Source: Azonexus sp.
GTDB lineage: Bacteria; Pseudomonadota; Gammaproteobacteria; Burkholderiales; Rhodocyclaceae
Direction of reading: 5' to 3'
NCBI GenBank assembly: GCA_030696345.1
Contig: JAUYSK010000019.1
Location: 62,001 to 126,000, forward strand
Length of the DNA stretch: 64,000 nucleotides
Positions 44,772 through 52,521 of the stretch are shown here, piece by piece. Both the position numbers and the translations under genes were made by a program. Position 1 is the first letter of the stretch, and every line of letters begins with the position of its first letter. Under the pieces are notes generated by a model. That model saw only the letters and a list, made by a program, of their open reading frames with translations, ran no database searches and had not been told where the DNA came from.

Positions 44772-45361
44772 GGGAACCTTTCTGGGGGTAGGTTGAACGG
44801 TAATAATTGGTCAGCTTGTATGCAATTCGCTACAGCCTTTAAGCTAAGCATCAATGCAAGTTGGTCTAGGTGCCGGGATGAATCGACACGGTTTGCCGGC
44901 TCTAACCCAACTTATTTTGCAATGGAATTGTTACGAAGAATCCACTATTGAAAGTGGCTTTCTGTAGTCTGATCGGACCAATAGAGAGTGGTTATTCGTC
45001 ATAAGCCTTGGCCACCGGCAAATGACAAATGCTGCGGTCAACCGATCAAAAGGCGGAAATTTGGGCTCTGACTCGAGTCCACAACATTTTCGAATTCGTC
45101 TGAAATCCATTTCATCGCTTCAATGTTTTCAGAAAATTTTTCAGCATCCAATATTCAGTTCAAAGGCGGCACAACGTTTTGCGATACTGAATTTAGACGA
45201 TTTACTTCTTTCAATTTCGTGGACTGCGGCTCACTTTCCAGTGAAATTATTGCCCTACCGATATCTGGTCGGGTTTTCTTTTGGTGACCTGCATTGCCTG
45301 GAAATTCTTCGGGATGGGAACCATAATGAAATTGAAAGCATAGTGATCAATGGGAGGTTAT
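44772..45361. other. Gene-free upstream region of phoX
   Basis: This AT-richer stretch holds the palindromic motif at 44965-44980. An open frame at 45022-45417 has no ribosome binding site, unusual composition and no recognisable pattern, so I do not call it. Confidence 0.5.
44965..44980. promoter_or_regulatory. Palindromic candidate operator upstream of phoX
   Basis: Reading the plus strand the site is TAGTCTGATCGGACCA, one mismatch per half from the perfect palindrome. It lies 193 bp before the phoX start on the minus strand. Confidence 0.5.
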
Positions 45362-45595
45362 ATGCTTACCAACAACTCTCAAGCTCTTGTCCATGGCGAA
45401 CATCGCCAAATTTCTGACAGACGAGATGAAGACTGTGGGCCGCCCAGTGGATGGCGTGATCGTCGTATTGCTGCCGAACGAAGATTGCCTGTTGTTCAGG
45501 AAGGTCTTCTAACCGAGACCGAATGGTTCAGGTTTCTGGCAAGTTATTCACACCAGAAGAAGGTAGAGAAGGAAATTCACGCTACCTCTCAGTGA
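45362..45595 (+). CDS. Small basic protein, uncharacterised
   Basis: The protein has 77 residues and starts at the ATG 45362, after GGGAGG. The middle part (GWRDRRIAAERRLPVVQEG) is Arg-rich, and TEWFRFLA follows. I have seen similar small proteins with an ERRxPxV pattern in related bacteria, but I cannot name a family. It is cytoplasmic by sequence. The earlier ATG at 45350 lies within the ribosome binding site and is rejected. Confidence 0.5.
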   Translation: MLTNNSQALVHGEHRQISDRRDEDCGPPSGWRDRRIAAERRLPVVQEGLLTETEWFRFLASYSHQKKVEKEIHATSQ

Positions 45596-45698
45596 CTGCG
45601 GCTATGGAGAAATAGTGATTTACAATTATGTCTTCGGAGAAGAAGTTTTTTGCTGGAATACCTTCCAATCTGCCAAAATCGGCAACGAAATTGAACGC

Positions 45699-45725
45699 AG
45701 CCCTTGAACTAGAAGGGCTTTTTTA
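45699..45725 (+). terminator. Rho-independent terminator
   Basis: A 7-bp stem (AGCCCTT / AAGGGCT, loop GAACTAG) is followed by TTTTTATTTT. It lies about 100 bp after the small gene at 45362. The gap 45596-45896 holds nothing else I can support. Confidence 0.85.
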
Positions 45726-45896
45726 TTTTGCGCCTGTTTGTATTTCGGCCAGATAGTTGGGGACGCACTGATCAATTCGTTGTATCCGCGAAAGGGAAGG
45801 TCCAGAGCCCTGATTTATCTGGATTTCCGCCGATGCGGCAATGACGAACAGGTGTGGCCTATCATCAAGATGACTCGTAATTTATCAAGGAATGAC

Positions 45897-46163
45897 ATGA
45901 ACGCTCAGGCATTAGCTGAAAAACTCAACAAACTCGGATTCACTCCGATCGCTTTAAGCGAGCCGTCTAAAAAAGAGGATGGAATGATCGTGATTTCGAA
46001 GGGCGTCCATGTGCAAGTTCCTCTGCATGGGGATGAGCCTAACGTGGTTCGTGAAATCAGTAAGGGCGACTATGATTTTTACGATCCCCGAAAGTCCATC
46101 GAGCGCTTGGTAGCCGATCTCAAGGCAGCCCTGCAAGACGAAAAGGCCATGCGGCCAAGCTGA
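45897..46163 (+). CDS. Small uncharacterised protein
   Basis: The protein has 88 residues from the ATG at 45897, preceded by AAGGA; the open frame reaches further upstream to 45738 but without a leader. The sequence is soluble and mixed alpha/beta, with a VISKGVHVQVPLHGDE segment and a helical C-terminus (IERLVADLKAALQ). It is convergent with the LysR gene. The family is not recognised. Confidence 0.6.
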   Translation: MNAQALAEKLNKLGFTPIALSEPSKKEDGMIVISKGVHVQVPLHGDEPNVVREISKGDYDFYDPRKSIERLVADLKAALQDEKAMRPS

Positions 46164-46181
46164 GCCTTGGGGGCGCACACC

Positions 46182-47135
46182 CTACGAACCGTAAGGCGCG
46201 CCAACTTCTGTCTGTAGCCAATCCTTGAACGCCCTGACAACAGCTCTTTCAGCGATCGCCTTTGGAATGACGAGATAATAAGCGTAGGCGGAGGGCATCG
46301 TGGTGACAAAGGGAATCACCAGGCGTCCAGCCGCAACCTCGGCTTCCACCTGTGGCCTGAGCGCAAGCGCGACGCCCTGTCCTTCTGCGGCAGCCTCCTG
46401 AGCCAGGATGGCATTGGAAAAGCGAGGGCCACGCTCCGTATCCATACCGCTGACGCCGGCAAGCTTGAGCCACTCATGCCAGCTCGGACGTTGCTCGGCG
46501 GCTGGAATCGACTCATCGTGAATCAGGATGTGATTGACCAGATCTTGGGGCGTACGTAGCGGGGCGTCACCGTCAATCAGGCGTGGGCTGCAGACCAGCA
46601 CGTAATCCGGCGCCAGAATTTTTTCCACCTGATACCCGGGGTATGTACCGGTGCCAAAACGGATTGCAACCTCACTGGCTTCATGACGTGAGTCACTGGA
46701 TTGCATGGTCATTTCGAGCGCTGTCTGCGGGCCGTCGATATTTTCCGGGGTGCTCGAGATGCGGATGGCAACCTCGGCATGGGCCTGGCTAAAACGGGTA
46801 AGTCGTGGAACCAGCCAGCGCGTGGCGAAAGCGGGCGGGGCGGTGACATTCAAGGCGGCAGCGGCGCTGAGCCTTGTGCTTTCGACGGCAGCGGCGAAGC
46901 AGTCCATGCCATCCCTGACTTTGGGATACATCGCCAGACCTTCTTCCGTCAATTGCAGCGCTTTTGGCAGGCGTTCAAACAGCGAGATGCCAAGAAAGCT
47001 TTCCAGGCTCTTGATCTGCTGACTTACTGCGGCCGGCGTGACATGCAACTCCTCTGCCGCCTTCTTGAAACTCAGATGGCGTGCGGCGGCTTCAAAGGTG
47101 CGAAATGTGGAGAACGGAGGGAGGCGATAGGCCAC
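46182..47135 (-). CDS. LysR-type transcriptional regulator, GcvA-like
   Basis: The protein has 317 residues from a GTG start. The winged helix-turn-helix at the N-terminus (about 5-65) has FEAAARHLSFKKAAEELHVTPAAVSQQIKSLE, typical of LysR regulators of the GcvA group (LPPFSTFRTFEAAARHLSF). The effector domain spans about 90-305. It is divergent from the small gene at 47267, the usual layout for a LysR regulator and its target, so it may control 47267-48643. The effector is unknown. Confidence 0.9.
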   Translation of the reverse strand: MAYRLPPFSTFRTFEAAARHLSFKKAAEELHVTPAAVSQQIKSLESFLGISLFERLPKALQLTEEGLAMYPKVRDGMDCFAAAVESTRLSAAAALNVTAPPAFATRWLVPRLTRFSQAHAEVAIRISSTPENIDGPQTALEMTMQSSDSRHEASEVAIRFGTGTYPGYQVEKILAPDYVLVCSPRLIDGDAPLRTPQDLVNHILIHDESIPAAEQRPSWHEWLKLAGVSGMDTERGPRFSNAILAQEAAAEGQGVALALRPQVEAEVAAGRLVIPFVTTMPSAYAYYLVIPKAIAERAVVRAFKDWLQTEVGAPYGS

Positions 47136-47266
47136 GATAGCTTGCAGATACTAAAGTTCAGTTAAGTAATTCTAATGTGGTTGATCATAAACCATTGTTT
47201 GCTGCGGTGCAGCATAGGCCCTATATTTCGATCGTCACCTTTGACACAGTGGTAAAGGAGTTACCC

Positions 47267-47473
47267 ATGTTCCCCACCAGAATTCTCGCTCGAATTTATG
47301 GCCTGTCCAGTCAAAAGCCCGCTAAATCAATTGGCTATGACGAAGTTTTCAAAGGCGAAGCAAGTGCACCCGACGAACCAGTCATGGGCGCCAACTGGTT
47401 GCCGGGTTTGCGACCGGTTGAGTGTGACCTCGATACTTACTTCAAGGAAGTCTTCGCCGGGAAGGTTCTTTGA
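47267..47473 (+). CDS. Small uncharacterised protein divergent from LysR gene
   Basis: The protein has 68 residues from the ATG at 47267, after AAAGGAG; the open frame extends to 47177 without a leader. The N-terminus (MFPTRILARIYGL) is weakly amphipathic. The rest is polar, with VMGANWLPGLRPVECDLDTYFKEVF. The position opposite a LysR gene suggests control by it. No family is recognised. Confidence 0.6.
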   Translation: MFPTRILARIYGLSSQKPAKSIGYDEVFKGEASAPDEPVMGANWLPGLRPVECDLDTYFKEVFAGKVL

Positions 47474-47520
47474 TACATATTGCCAATCGGTTTTCAGCCG
47501 GACCAGACAGGAGGGGTGGC

Positions 47521-47703
47521 ATGAATGCTCCTAAGATTTTGCCGTGGATGGCGCGCCGGGCAGGAATCGATGATGCGCAGGCCCTGCGTTTGTGGCAACG
47601 GGCTGCTACCGAGTCCGAACAGTCAAATGGCTGCCGCGAGGGCGCCAACTATCACGCTGAGGCGATGAATCGTTTCATCGAAGCGCTTTCAGTAGGTACC
47701 TGA
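47521..47703 (+). CDS. Small uncharacterised helical protein
   Basis: The protein has 60 residues, with a strong GGAGGGG ribosome binding site 5 bp before the ATG. It is predicted helical (ILPWMARRAGIDDAQALRLWQ) and resembles a small DNA- or protein-binding helix bundle, but no family is clear. It lies between the gene at 47267 and the bestrophin-like gene, probably in one unit. Confidence 0.6.
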   Translation: MNAPKILPWMARRAGIDDAQALRLWQRAATESEQSNGCREGANYHAEAMNRFIEALSVGT

Positions 47704-47725
47704 GGTTTGGCTTGATCATCTTTGC

Positions 47726-48643
47726 ATGATAGTTCGCCCGCAACTCCACTGGTTTCGCCTGCTCTTTGTCTGGCGGGGTTCCGTCCTGCCCTATATCGCC
47801 ACCCGGCTACTGCTGGTGGTGATCGTTGCGATCATTAGCGTGCTCTGCCGCAACTGGTGGATGAGTGAACACGCTGCCTCGGCCCTGTCGATTCCACCAT
47901 TTACGCTGATGGGCATTGCACTGGCAATCTTCCTTGGCTTTCGCAATTCAGTCAGTTATGAGCGCTTCTGGGAGGCCAGAAAGCAGTGGGGGGCGCTGCT
48001 CATTGCTGCCCGTTCTTTGACGCGGGAAGTAGCCAGCCTGAGTGCCGATGTCGAACTCCACAAGCGAGTGGCGCGTACCTTGGCTGCATTCGCCTATGCT
48101 CTCAAGCATCAGCTGAGGGGCACCGATGGGCGTAGCGATCTTGCCTGCCGCCTGCCGCCGCTTCAACTTGAACGGGTAATGGCCGCGCGCTACCCGACTT
48201 CAGTCATTCTGCTCAATCTGGCGGAGGACCTCAGCGCTGCGCAAAAGGAGGGGCAGTTCAGCGATCTGCAATTGCAGTCAATGGACCGCAACCTGAATCA
48301 ATTGACTGAAGCTTCCGGTGCCTGCGAACGGATTGCCAACACCCCCATCCCCTACACTTACCGTGTACTGATGAACCGCACGGTTATGGTTTACTGCCTG
48401 TTACTACCCGTTGGCCTCAGCACTTCGATTGGCTGGCTGACGCCGCTGATCGCTGCCTTCGTTGCTTATACCTTTCTTGCCCTTGACGTGATTGGTGAGC
48501 AGATTGAGGAGCCTTTCGGTATCGAGCCTAACGACCTCGCGCTGGCTTCCCTGTGTCACGCCATTGAGGTGTCTGTCTGCGAGTTGGTTGACGAAGTGCC
48601 GCGTAGCAAGCCTCCGCAAATTACCGGCTTTGTCATGACCTGA
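47726..48643 (+). CDS. Bestrophin-family (YneE/RFP-TM) anion channel-like membrane protein
   Basis: The protein has 305 residues. It begins MIVRPQLHWFRLLFVWRGSVLP, and the bestrophin segments are visible: membrane helices at about 20-42, 52-70, 213-230 and 233-250, and the conserved FLGFRNSVSYERFWEARKQWG. LLPVG and the C-terminal EQIEEPFGIEPNDLAL are also family signatures. Such proteins form chloride or other anion channels in the inner membrane. No ribosome binding site is obvious at the ATG. It is last in a run of small genes opposite the LysR regulator. Confidence 0.9.
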   Translation: MIVRPQLHWFRLLFVWRGSVLPYIATRLLLVVIVAIISVLCRNWWMSEHAASALSIPPFTLMGIALAIFLGFRNSVSYERFWEARKQWGALLIAARSLTREVASLSADVELHKRVARTLAAFAYALKHQLRGTDGRSDLACRLPPLQLERVMAARYPTSVILLNLAEDLSAAQKEGQFSDLQLQSMDRNLNQLTEASGACERIANTPIPYTYRVLMNRTVMVYCLLLPVGLSTSIGWLTPLIAAFVAYTFLALDVIGEQIEEPFGIEPNDLALASLCHAIEVSVCELVDEVPRSKPPQITGFVMT

Positions 48644-48789
48644 ATGAAAAATGCTGGCTGAGCAGCAGGCTGGCGGCGGCGACGGCCTTCAGGGTGAGGC
48701 GATAAGGAAAAGCGGCCTCAGGATGACTCCACAGAATCTTCTATTACCCAACGGAACCGGCCGACTGGCCGGCCAAAGTTTCGTGATGC

Positions 48790-48999
48790 TCAGACGAGTG
48801 CGACGTCGGCCAAGGAGACGGTAATTCTCAAGTTTGAACCGTAACAAACCAGTTTGCGCATCTGCTTGCTAACCGATGCGACGAGAAAATAGTTTTCCAG
48901 GAACTCACCCGATCGGCCAGCTTGCTCCTTGATTTTTTCGAATGCAGCTTTGTTCAAGCGCACGACACGACCTACGTATTTTTCGAGTTTTCTTTTCAT
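48790..48999 (-). CDS. Small uncharacterised protein
   Basis: The protein has 69 residues. It begins with a basic segment (MKRKLEKYVGRVVRLNKAAFEKI) and ends with a valine-rich stretch. The basic start resembles a small DNA-binding or antitoxin-type protein, but nothing decides this. A GGAG-type sequence lies rather far (over 20 bp) from the ATG, which weakens the call. It has no close gene partner. Confidence 0.5.
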   Translation of the reverse strand: MKRKLEKYVGRVVRLNKAAFEKIKEQAGRSGEFLENYFLVASVSKQMRKLVCYGSNLRITVSLADVALV

Positions 49000-49335
49000 T
49001 TTTATTTCTGCTTGTCTCTCTCCACTCCCACATTCTATTTGCAGGAGGCCAATACCATGTTTAGTACATGGCGCTAAATTATCGAGAACAAGTTTTACGT
49101 TCTTGTGAAAAATTTCCCTATGTGCCGAAATTTTGTTCCATGCCCTTGGGATTTCAGCGCTGCGGGTTCAGGATGAATGCTACTGAAGCTAGCCAACTGA
49201 GTCGTCCGGCAATAAGGCCTGTCATTCACTGGTAACAAGGTAGGACTAATTTCGCGTCATAGTTCCTGGCCTCTCACCCCTTAATTGACCGGATCCAGAA
49301 TCCCAGCCACCACCACTCCGTAAGGTTACTCAGCC
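49000..49335. other. Gene-free stretch, no supported element
   Basis: I see no gene, tRNA or strong hairpin here. The region is AT-rich compared with its surroundings and serves as upstream region for the HAD gene at 49336. A weak CTGTCATTCACTGG at 49220 does not have the spacing of a Pho box. Confidence 0.4.
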
Positions 49336-50031
49336 ATGTATGCCAGCAAAGATAGACTGGTAATTTTTGATGTCGATGGCACCTTGATCGATTCGTTTTA
49401 TGCCGTAGAACGGGCGTTCGCTTTACACGGCATGGATATCGGGGATTTGCAGCGGTTCCAGCGACGCCGAAAACTACTTAAATATCTGGGTGGACTCCGT
49501 GAATTCCCCAAAAACCTGCGTCGCCAAATCAATAAAGAGAGCCGCAAACAGCTCATGCGAACCCTCACGGAGACTTATCGGCGTGAGGCAAACTTTTTCC
49601 CAGGCATGGCGTCATTGTTGCAGGCGTTGATTGGGGCGCCTGATGTCCGCGTTGGACTGGTGTCGCGAAATGTCACCATCGAACCTGATGAAACGGTCAA
49701 AATCGTACTGAAGCGGCACAACATTGATCACCGCCAACTGGATTTCCTGCACTGCATTCCTTTGGGCGAAGAAAAAACTCCTACCTTTCGTGCGCTTCGA
49801 AGGGAATTCAGTATCAATCCGTCACGCTCATTTGCCTGCGGAGATGAATATCGTGACTACACGTCTGCCATTGAAGCGGGGATGAGTCCCTTTGTGGTGG
49901 CTTACGGTTTCGAGGATTTAGAGCGCTTGGTAGAGGGTTTCCATATCCCGGATGATGTGATTTCAAGAACGCCAGGCGAGTTGAGTGACCGAATACGTCA
50001 TACCCTCGATCTGGCAGCCCCGAACTCATGA
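49336..50031 (+). CDS. HAD-superfamily hydrolase
   Basis: The protein has 231 residues. The four HAD motifs are visible: IFDVDGTLIDS (nucleophile Asp, about 8-18), LVSRN (motif II, about 108-112), EEKTPTF (lysine, motif III) and CGDEYRDY (motif IV). The cap between motifs I and II is basic and helical (about 35-85). It is probably a phosphatase of small metabolites; the substrate cannot be read from sequence. AAGG lies 12 bp before the ATG. The gene stands alone. Confidence 0.88.
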   Translation: MYASKDRLVIFDVDGTLIDSFYAVERAFALHGMDIGDLQRFQRRRKLLKYLGGLREFPKNLRRQINKESRKQLMRTLTETYRREANFFPGMASLLQALIGAPDVRVGLVSRNVTIEPDETVKIVLKRHNIDHRQLDFLHCIPLGEEKTPTFRALRREFSINPSRSFACGDEYRDYTSAIEAGMSPFVVAYGFEDLERLVEGFHIPDDVISRTPGELSDRIRHTLDLAAPNS

Positions 50032-50130
50032 ACACGGGGGAATCTGGGCGATTTCAATCGCTGCAGGGCCGAAATTTGGGTTTGCGCGGAAAATCGCGCA
50101 GCTGCCTGAACACAGATTTCGCGTTGGCGA

Positions 50131-50283
50131 TCAACGTGCCCAAAGCTCAACGGGCGCGGCACTGAATGTTCGACGCAATTCCTCTCGGACCTGATGGGCC
50201 GTCAGTGGAACCTTGAATGAAATGGCGTGAGCAAACTTTTGGCCAGCCAAGCGATATAACCATGTGCGACGGTGGGCGATCAT
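50131..50283 (-). CDS. Very small uncharacterised protein
   Basis: The protein has 50 residues from the ATG at 50283, preceded by AAGGA; the frame extends upstream to 50361 without a leader. It is basic and aromatic (MIAHRRTWLYRLAGQKFAHA) and ends in a helical stretch. It could be a real small protein or a chance frame. No family is recognised. Confidence 0.4.
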   Translation of the reverse strand: MIAHRRTWLYRLAGQKFAHAISFKVPLTAHQVREELRRTFSAAPVELWAR

Positions 50284-50520
50284 GATGTGTTCCTTATTAA
50301 GAGCAACTGTATGTTGCAAGTCATCATGAGCATAAGTCGGGCCAGACTGACGCTTGGGCATAGGTCATTGAAACATATGGCTTCGCAAACAGGGGTGCCA
50401 ATATTTCAATAAATCGGGCGGCAAAAATGGACACAAAACGGCATTTTTTGTTGTCTTTGTCTGTCAGTGTGATGGCTATCCGACATGGCGTGCCCGGCGA
50501 TCAAAGATGCCGGTCTTGCA

Positions 50521-50952
50521 TTAGTTGACTGACAGCTCGCCGGCTCCAGGGAATGTTGCCGAGAACTTGCCGATCCACTCCATGGCAGCTTCTTCAAAGG
50601 TCATTTCTCGGCCTTGAACGGTGAAGATCTCTTGCCGATAGTTCTCAATGTGGCAGACCTGTTCGACCATGCGAACTCGAAAGGCATCGTTCGGATTCAT
50701 GAATTCGACGCCGAGCTCGACATTGCCGTCAATGCACCGGCACCAAACGACCTTCGCATCGATTTCAAACTCAGGTGTGACCGAGGGAATACGGACATGG
50801 AGAAAGGTTCCCGGTTCAGCGGTGTGGTCGCAGCGAAAAGCCAATCCACCTGTCCCCAGGCAATAGGCTTCCGCAGCCAATTGGCTGGCCTCAATCGGTA
50901 GATTTACCGGGTGTCGGATGAATTGCCTGGCTTCCATGTGTGTGAAGTCCAT
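50521..50952 (-). CDS. PilZ-domain protein with altered second motif
   Basis: The protein has 143 residues. The first PilZ motif is intact (RQFIR near 9-13), but the second position reads YCLGTGGLAF where D/NxSxxG is expected, so the Asp/Asn and Ser are lost. The rest matches PilZ strands (VVWCRCIDGNVELGVEF) with a C-terminal helical tail. c-di-GMP binding may therefore be weak or absent. No ribosome binding site is strong at either start (50952 or 50937). It lies 36 bp before the gene at 50989 on the same strand, with no clear partner. Confidence 0.78.
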   Translation of the reverse strand: MDFTHMEARQFIRHPVNLPIEASQLAAEAYCLGTGGLAFRCDHTAEPGTFLHVRIPSVTPEFEIDAKVVWCRCIDGNVELGVEFMNPNDAFRVRMVEQVCHIENYRQEIFTVQGREMTFEEAAMEWIGKFSATFPGAGELSVN

Positions 50953-50988
50953 GAACGGATAACCCTATTCTATGGGGGCAATTGCTGC

Positions 50989-51300
50989 CTAGGCAGAAGC
51001 GCGGGTCAGGATGGCTGCCAATTGGGGATAGTAGCCAAGCCGGCTAACTTCGATGCGGCGTCCGATCTGTATTGACTCAGCAATTTCTCGAGCCGCAGCG
51101 GACTGCTTTACCAACCAGGGGAAATCTTCATTGGCATTGGCCACCGCAAAAATGGTCATCAAAAGATGGCCACATGCCCGGTAAAAGACCGGATCGAGAC
51201 GAACAAATTTGGCGCCACCATCGCAAGCATCCAGGTACGCCGCGGCGGATGTCGCGGTTGCTTCAAGCGCAGTGAGGTCAATCTGGCTTAAGTTGGACAT
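50989..51300 (-). CDS. Uncharacterised helical protein
   Basis: The protein has 103 residues, with a strong AAGGAG ribosome binding site. It is predicted helical and soluble, with Ala/Leu-rich segments (TALEATATSAAAYLDACDGGAK). It ends 36 bp before the PilZ gene at 50952 starts reading, on the same strand, so the two may be co-transcribed. No family is recognised. Confidence 0.7.
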   Translation of the reverse strand: MSNLSQIDLTALEATATSAAAYLDACDGGAKFVRLDPVFYRACGHLLMTIFAVANANEDFPWLVKQSAAAREIAESIQIGRRIEVSRLGYYPQLAAILTRASA

Positions 51301-51489
51301 GGTGAAACTCCTTGATCAATCAGTCTCAAAAAATATGGCTCTGATGAAATTAACGACCAGTTCAGCTTTTGGTTGAGGCTATTAACACTTTGTAATACCT
51401 TGCCACATGACAAATACAGAGCTCCAGTCTGGCCAGCCAGCCTTGGGATGATCTGTCGCAGTCGTTGAAATAAATCGGCTTGAGGCGCC

Positions 51490-51741
51490 TCAGGCGGCAA
51501 TCGCCAACCCGTGCGGCCGGTGTTCTTGCTTGCGTATTGCTGCGAGCAACGCGACTTTCTGACCCGCAGTTATCATGCGCTGACCGGATCGCCATTCGTA
51601 TTGAACGCTCTTGGCCAAGATGCCGGCACGATGAAGGGCATCGGCCAGTTCATGTAGATCCGACTGATAGATAAGCCGACCATCACTCAGGGTCGCCACG
51701 AACTCGTTCTTGAAAAATCCTACGTTTGCTTGAGTTGTCAT
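51490..51741 (-). CDS. Small uncharacterised protein
   Basis: The protein has 83 residues from the ATG at 51741, with GGAGG 7 bp upstream; an upstream TTG start is rejected. The sequence (FVATLSDGRLIYQSDLHELADALHRAGI) is mixed alpha/beta and soluble. The first half looks like a small stress or regulatory protein, but no family is recognised. It lies alone between gene-poor stretches. Confidence 0.65.
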   Translation of the reverse strand: MTTQANVGFFKNEFVATLSDGRLIYQSDLHELADALHRAGILAKSVQYEWRSGQRMITAGQKVALLAAIRKQEHRPHGLAIAA

Positions 51742-51861
51742 GACCAATCCTCCATGCCAAACAAGTTACGCCGAACGGATTCAACTGACTGTGGCATATA
51801 CCACGCTTGAATAAAATCAGTGTCAGCAATGCATGACACTTGCCGTATTCAATCCACTGAG

Positions 51862-51907
51862 CAGAAAGACAGAAAGCCAGCAAACATGCTGGCTTTCTGT
51901 CTTTCTG
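51862..51907. repeat. Long perfect hairpin
   Basis: A 21-bp perfect stem (51862-51882 and 51887-51907) encloses the 4-base loop AACA. It is longer than any other hairpin seen in the window. It could be a strong bidirectional terminator (the stem has a T-rich arm), or the remnant or fold of a small transposable element. Confidence 0.75.
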
Positions 51908-51932
51908 CCGGTGCAGGCGATACCCCAAGTCT

Positions 51933-52142
51933 CTAGGAAAGCCCTCTTGCATCAATTTGGGGCGCTATTAGAGTGCGCTCGGACACAATCAAGCGCTTTC
52001 GGATTCTTTCGCCAATCCTGCGCTCAACTTCCCACATGGCCAAACCTTTGACCACGGCGACTTGCTCAATGGCGGTTACGACATCACCCAGTTTGGTGCA
52101 GAGATACTCAGCACCGCGTTCGATTGAAGACTTCACTTTCAT
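51933..52142 (-). CDS. Small uncharacterised charged protein
   Basis: The protein has 69 residues from the ATG at 52142, with GGGAG about 10 bp upstream; the open frame extends to 52301 but without support. It is highly charged and helical (TAIEQVAVVKGLAMWEVERRIGERIRKRL). It may be a small nucleic-acid binding protein, but no family is recognised, and a chance frame is possible. Confidence 0.4.
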   Translation of the reverse strand: MKVKSSIERGAEYLCTKLGDVVTAIEQVAVVKGLAMWEVERRIGERIRKRLIVSERTLIAPQIDARGLS

Positions 52143-52521
52143 TCGGCTAAATCTCCCGTGAGGTTGTTGCGTGAATGATCCTACTGAATTTTGGTCAGGA
52201 TTGAAATAACCTAGCTTTAGAAAAGTCTTGCTCAGCCAAACATCACAAAAAGTGGGGGAACCGGGCCAACCAGCGCTGATAAACATCTGGACAGGCTTCA
52301 TGTCTGGCCGGTACTCAAAGCACGGGAACTGGGCTGGGCTGGCCTGGCGTTGCCGGTATAGATTCAGGCGCCACCAGGGAAATGATGCCGTATAAATACC
52401 CTGCCGGGTGACATGGCCGGCACTGCGCGGAATGCCCTCATCCGGAAACCGCCTCCGATATTTACCCCGGATCAGCCTGATAAATTCTCAGGGCTCAGTC
52501 GGGATTCTAAGCGCTGAGAGC
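52143..52521. other. Gene-free stretch between small gene and WcaJ-type gene
   Basis: I see no supported gene or RNA here. Open frames on both strands (for example 52408-52593 plus) lack ribosome binding sites and overlap the end of the sugar transferase gene. Confidence 0.4.

Noticed and set aside
45022-45417. 131-codon plus-strand frame upstream of a small gene
   Set aside because: No ribosome binding site, unusual composition, no recognisable pattern.
49215-49240. Possible Pho box (CTGTCATTCACTGG)
   Set aside because: The second half does not match and the 11-bp repeat spacing is wrong. I also saw no Pho box upstream of phoX or the nuclease.
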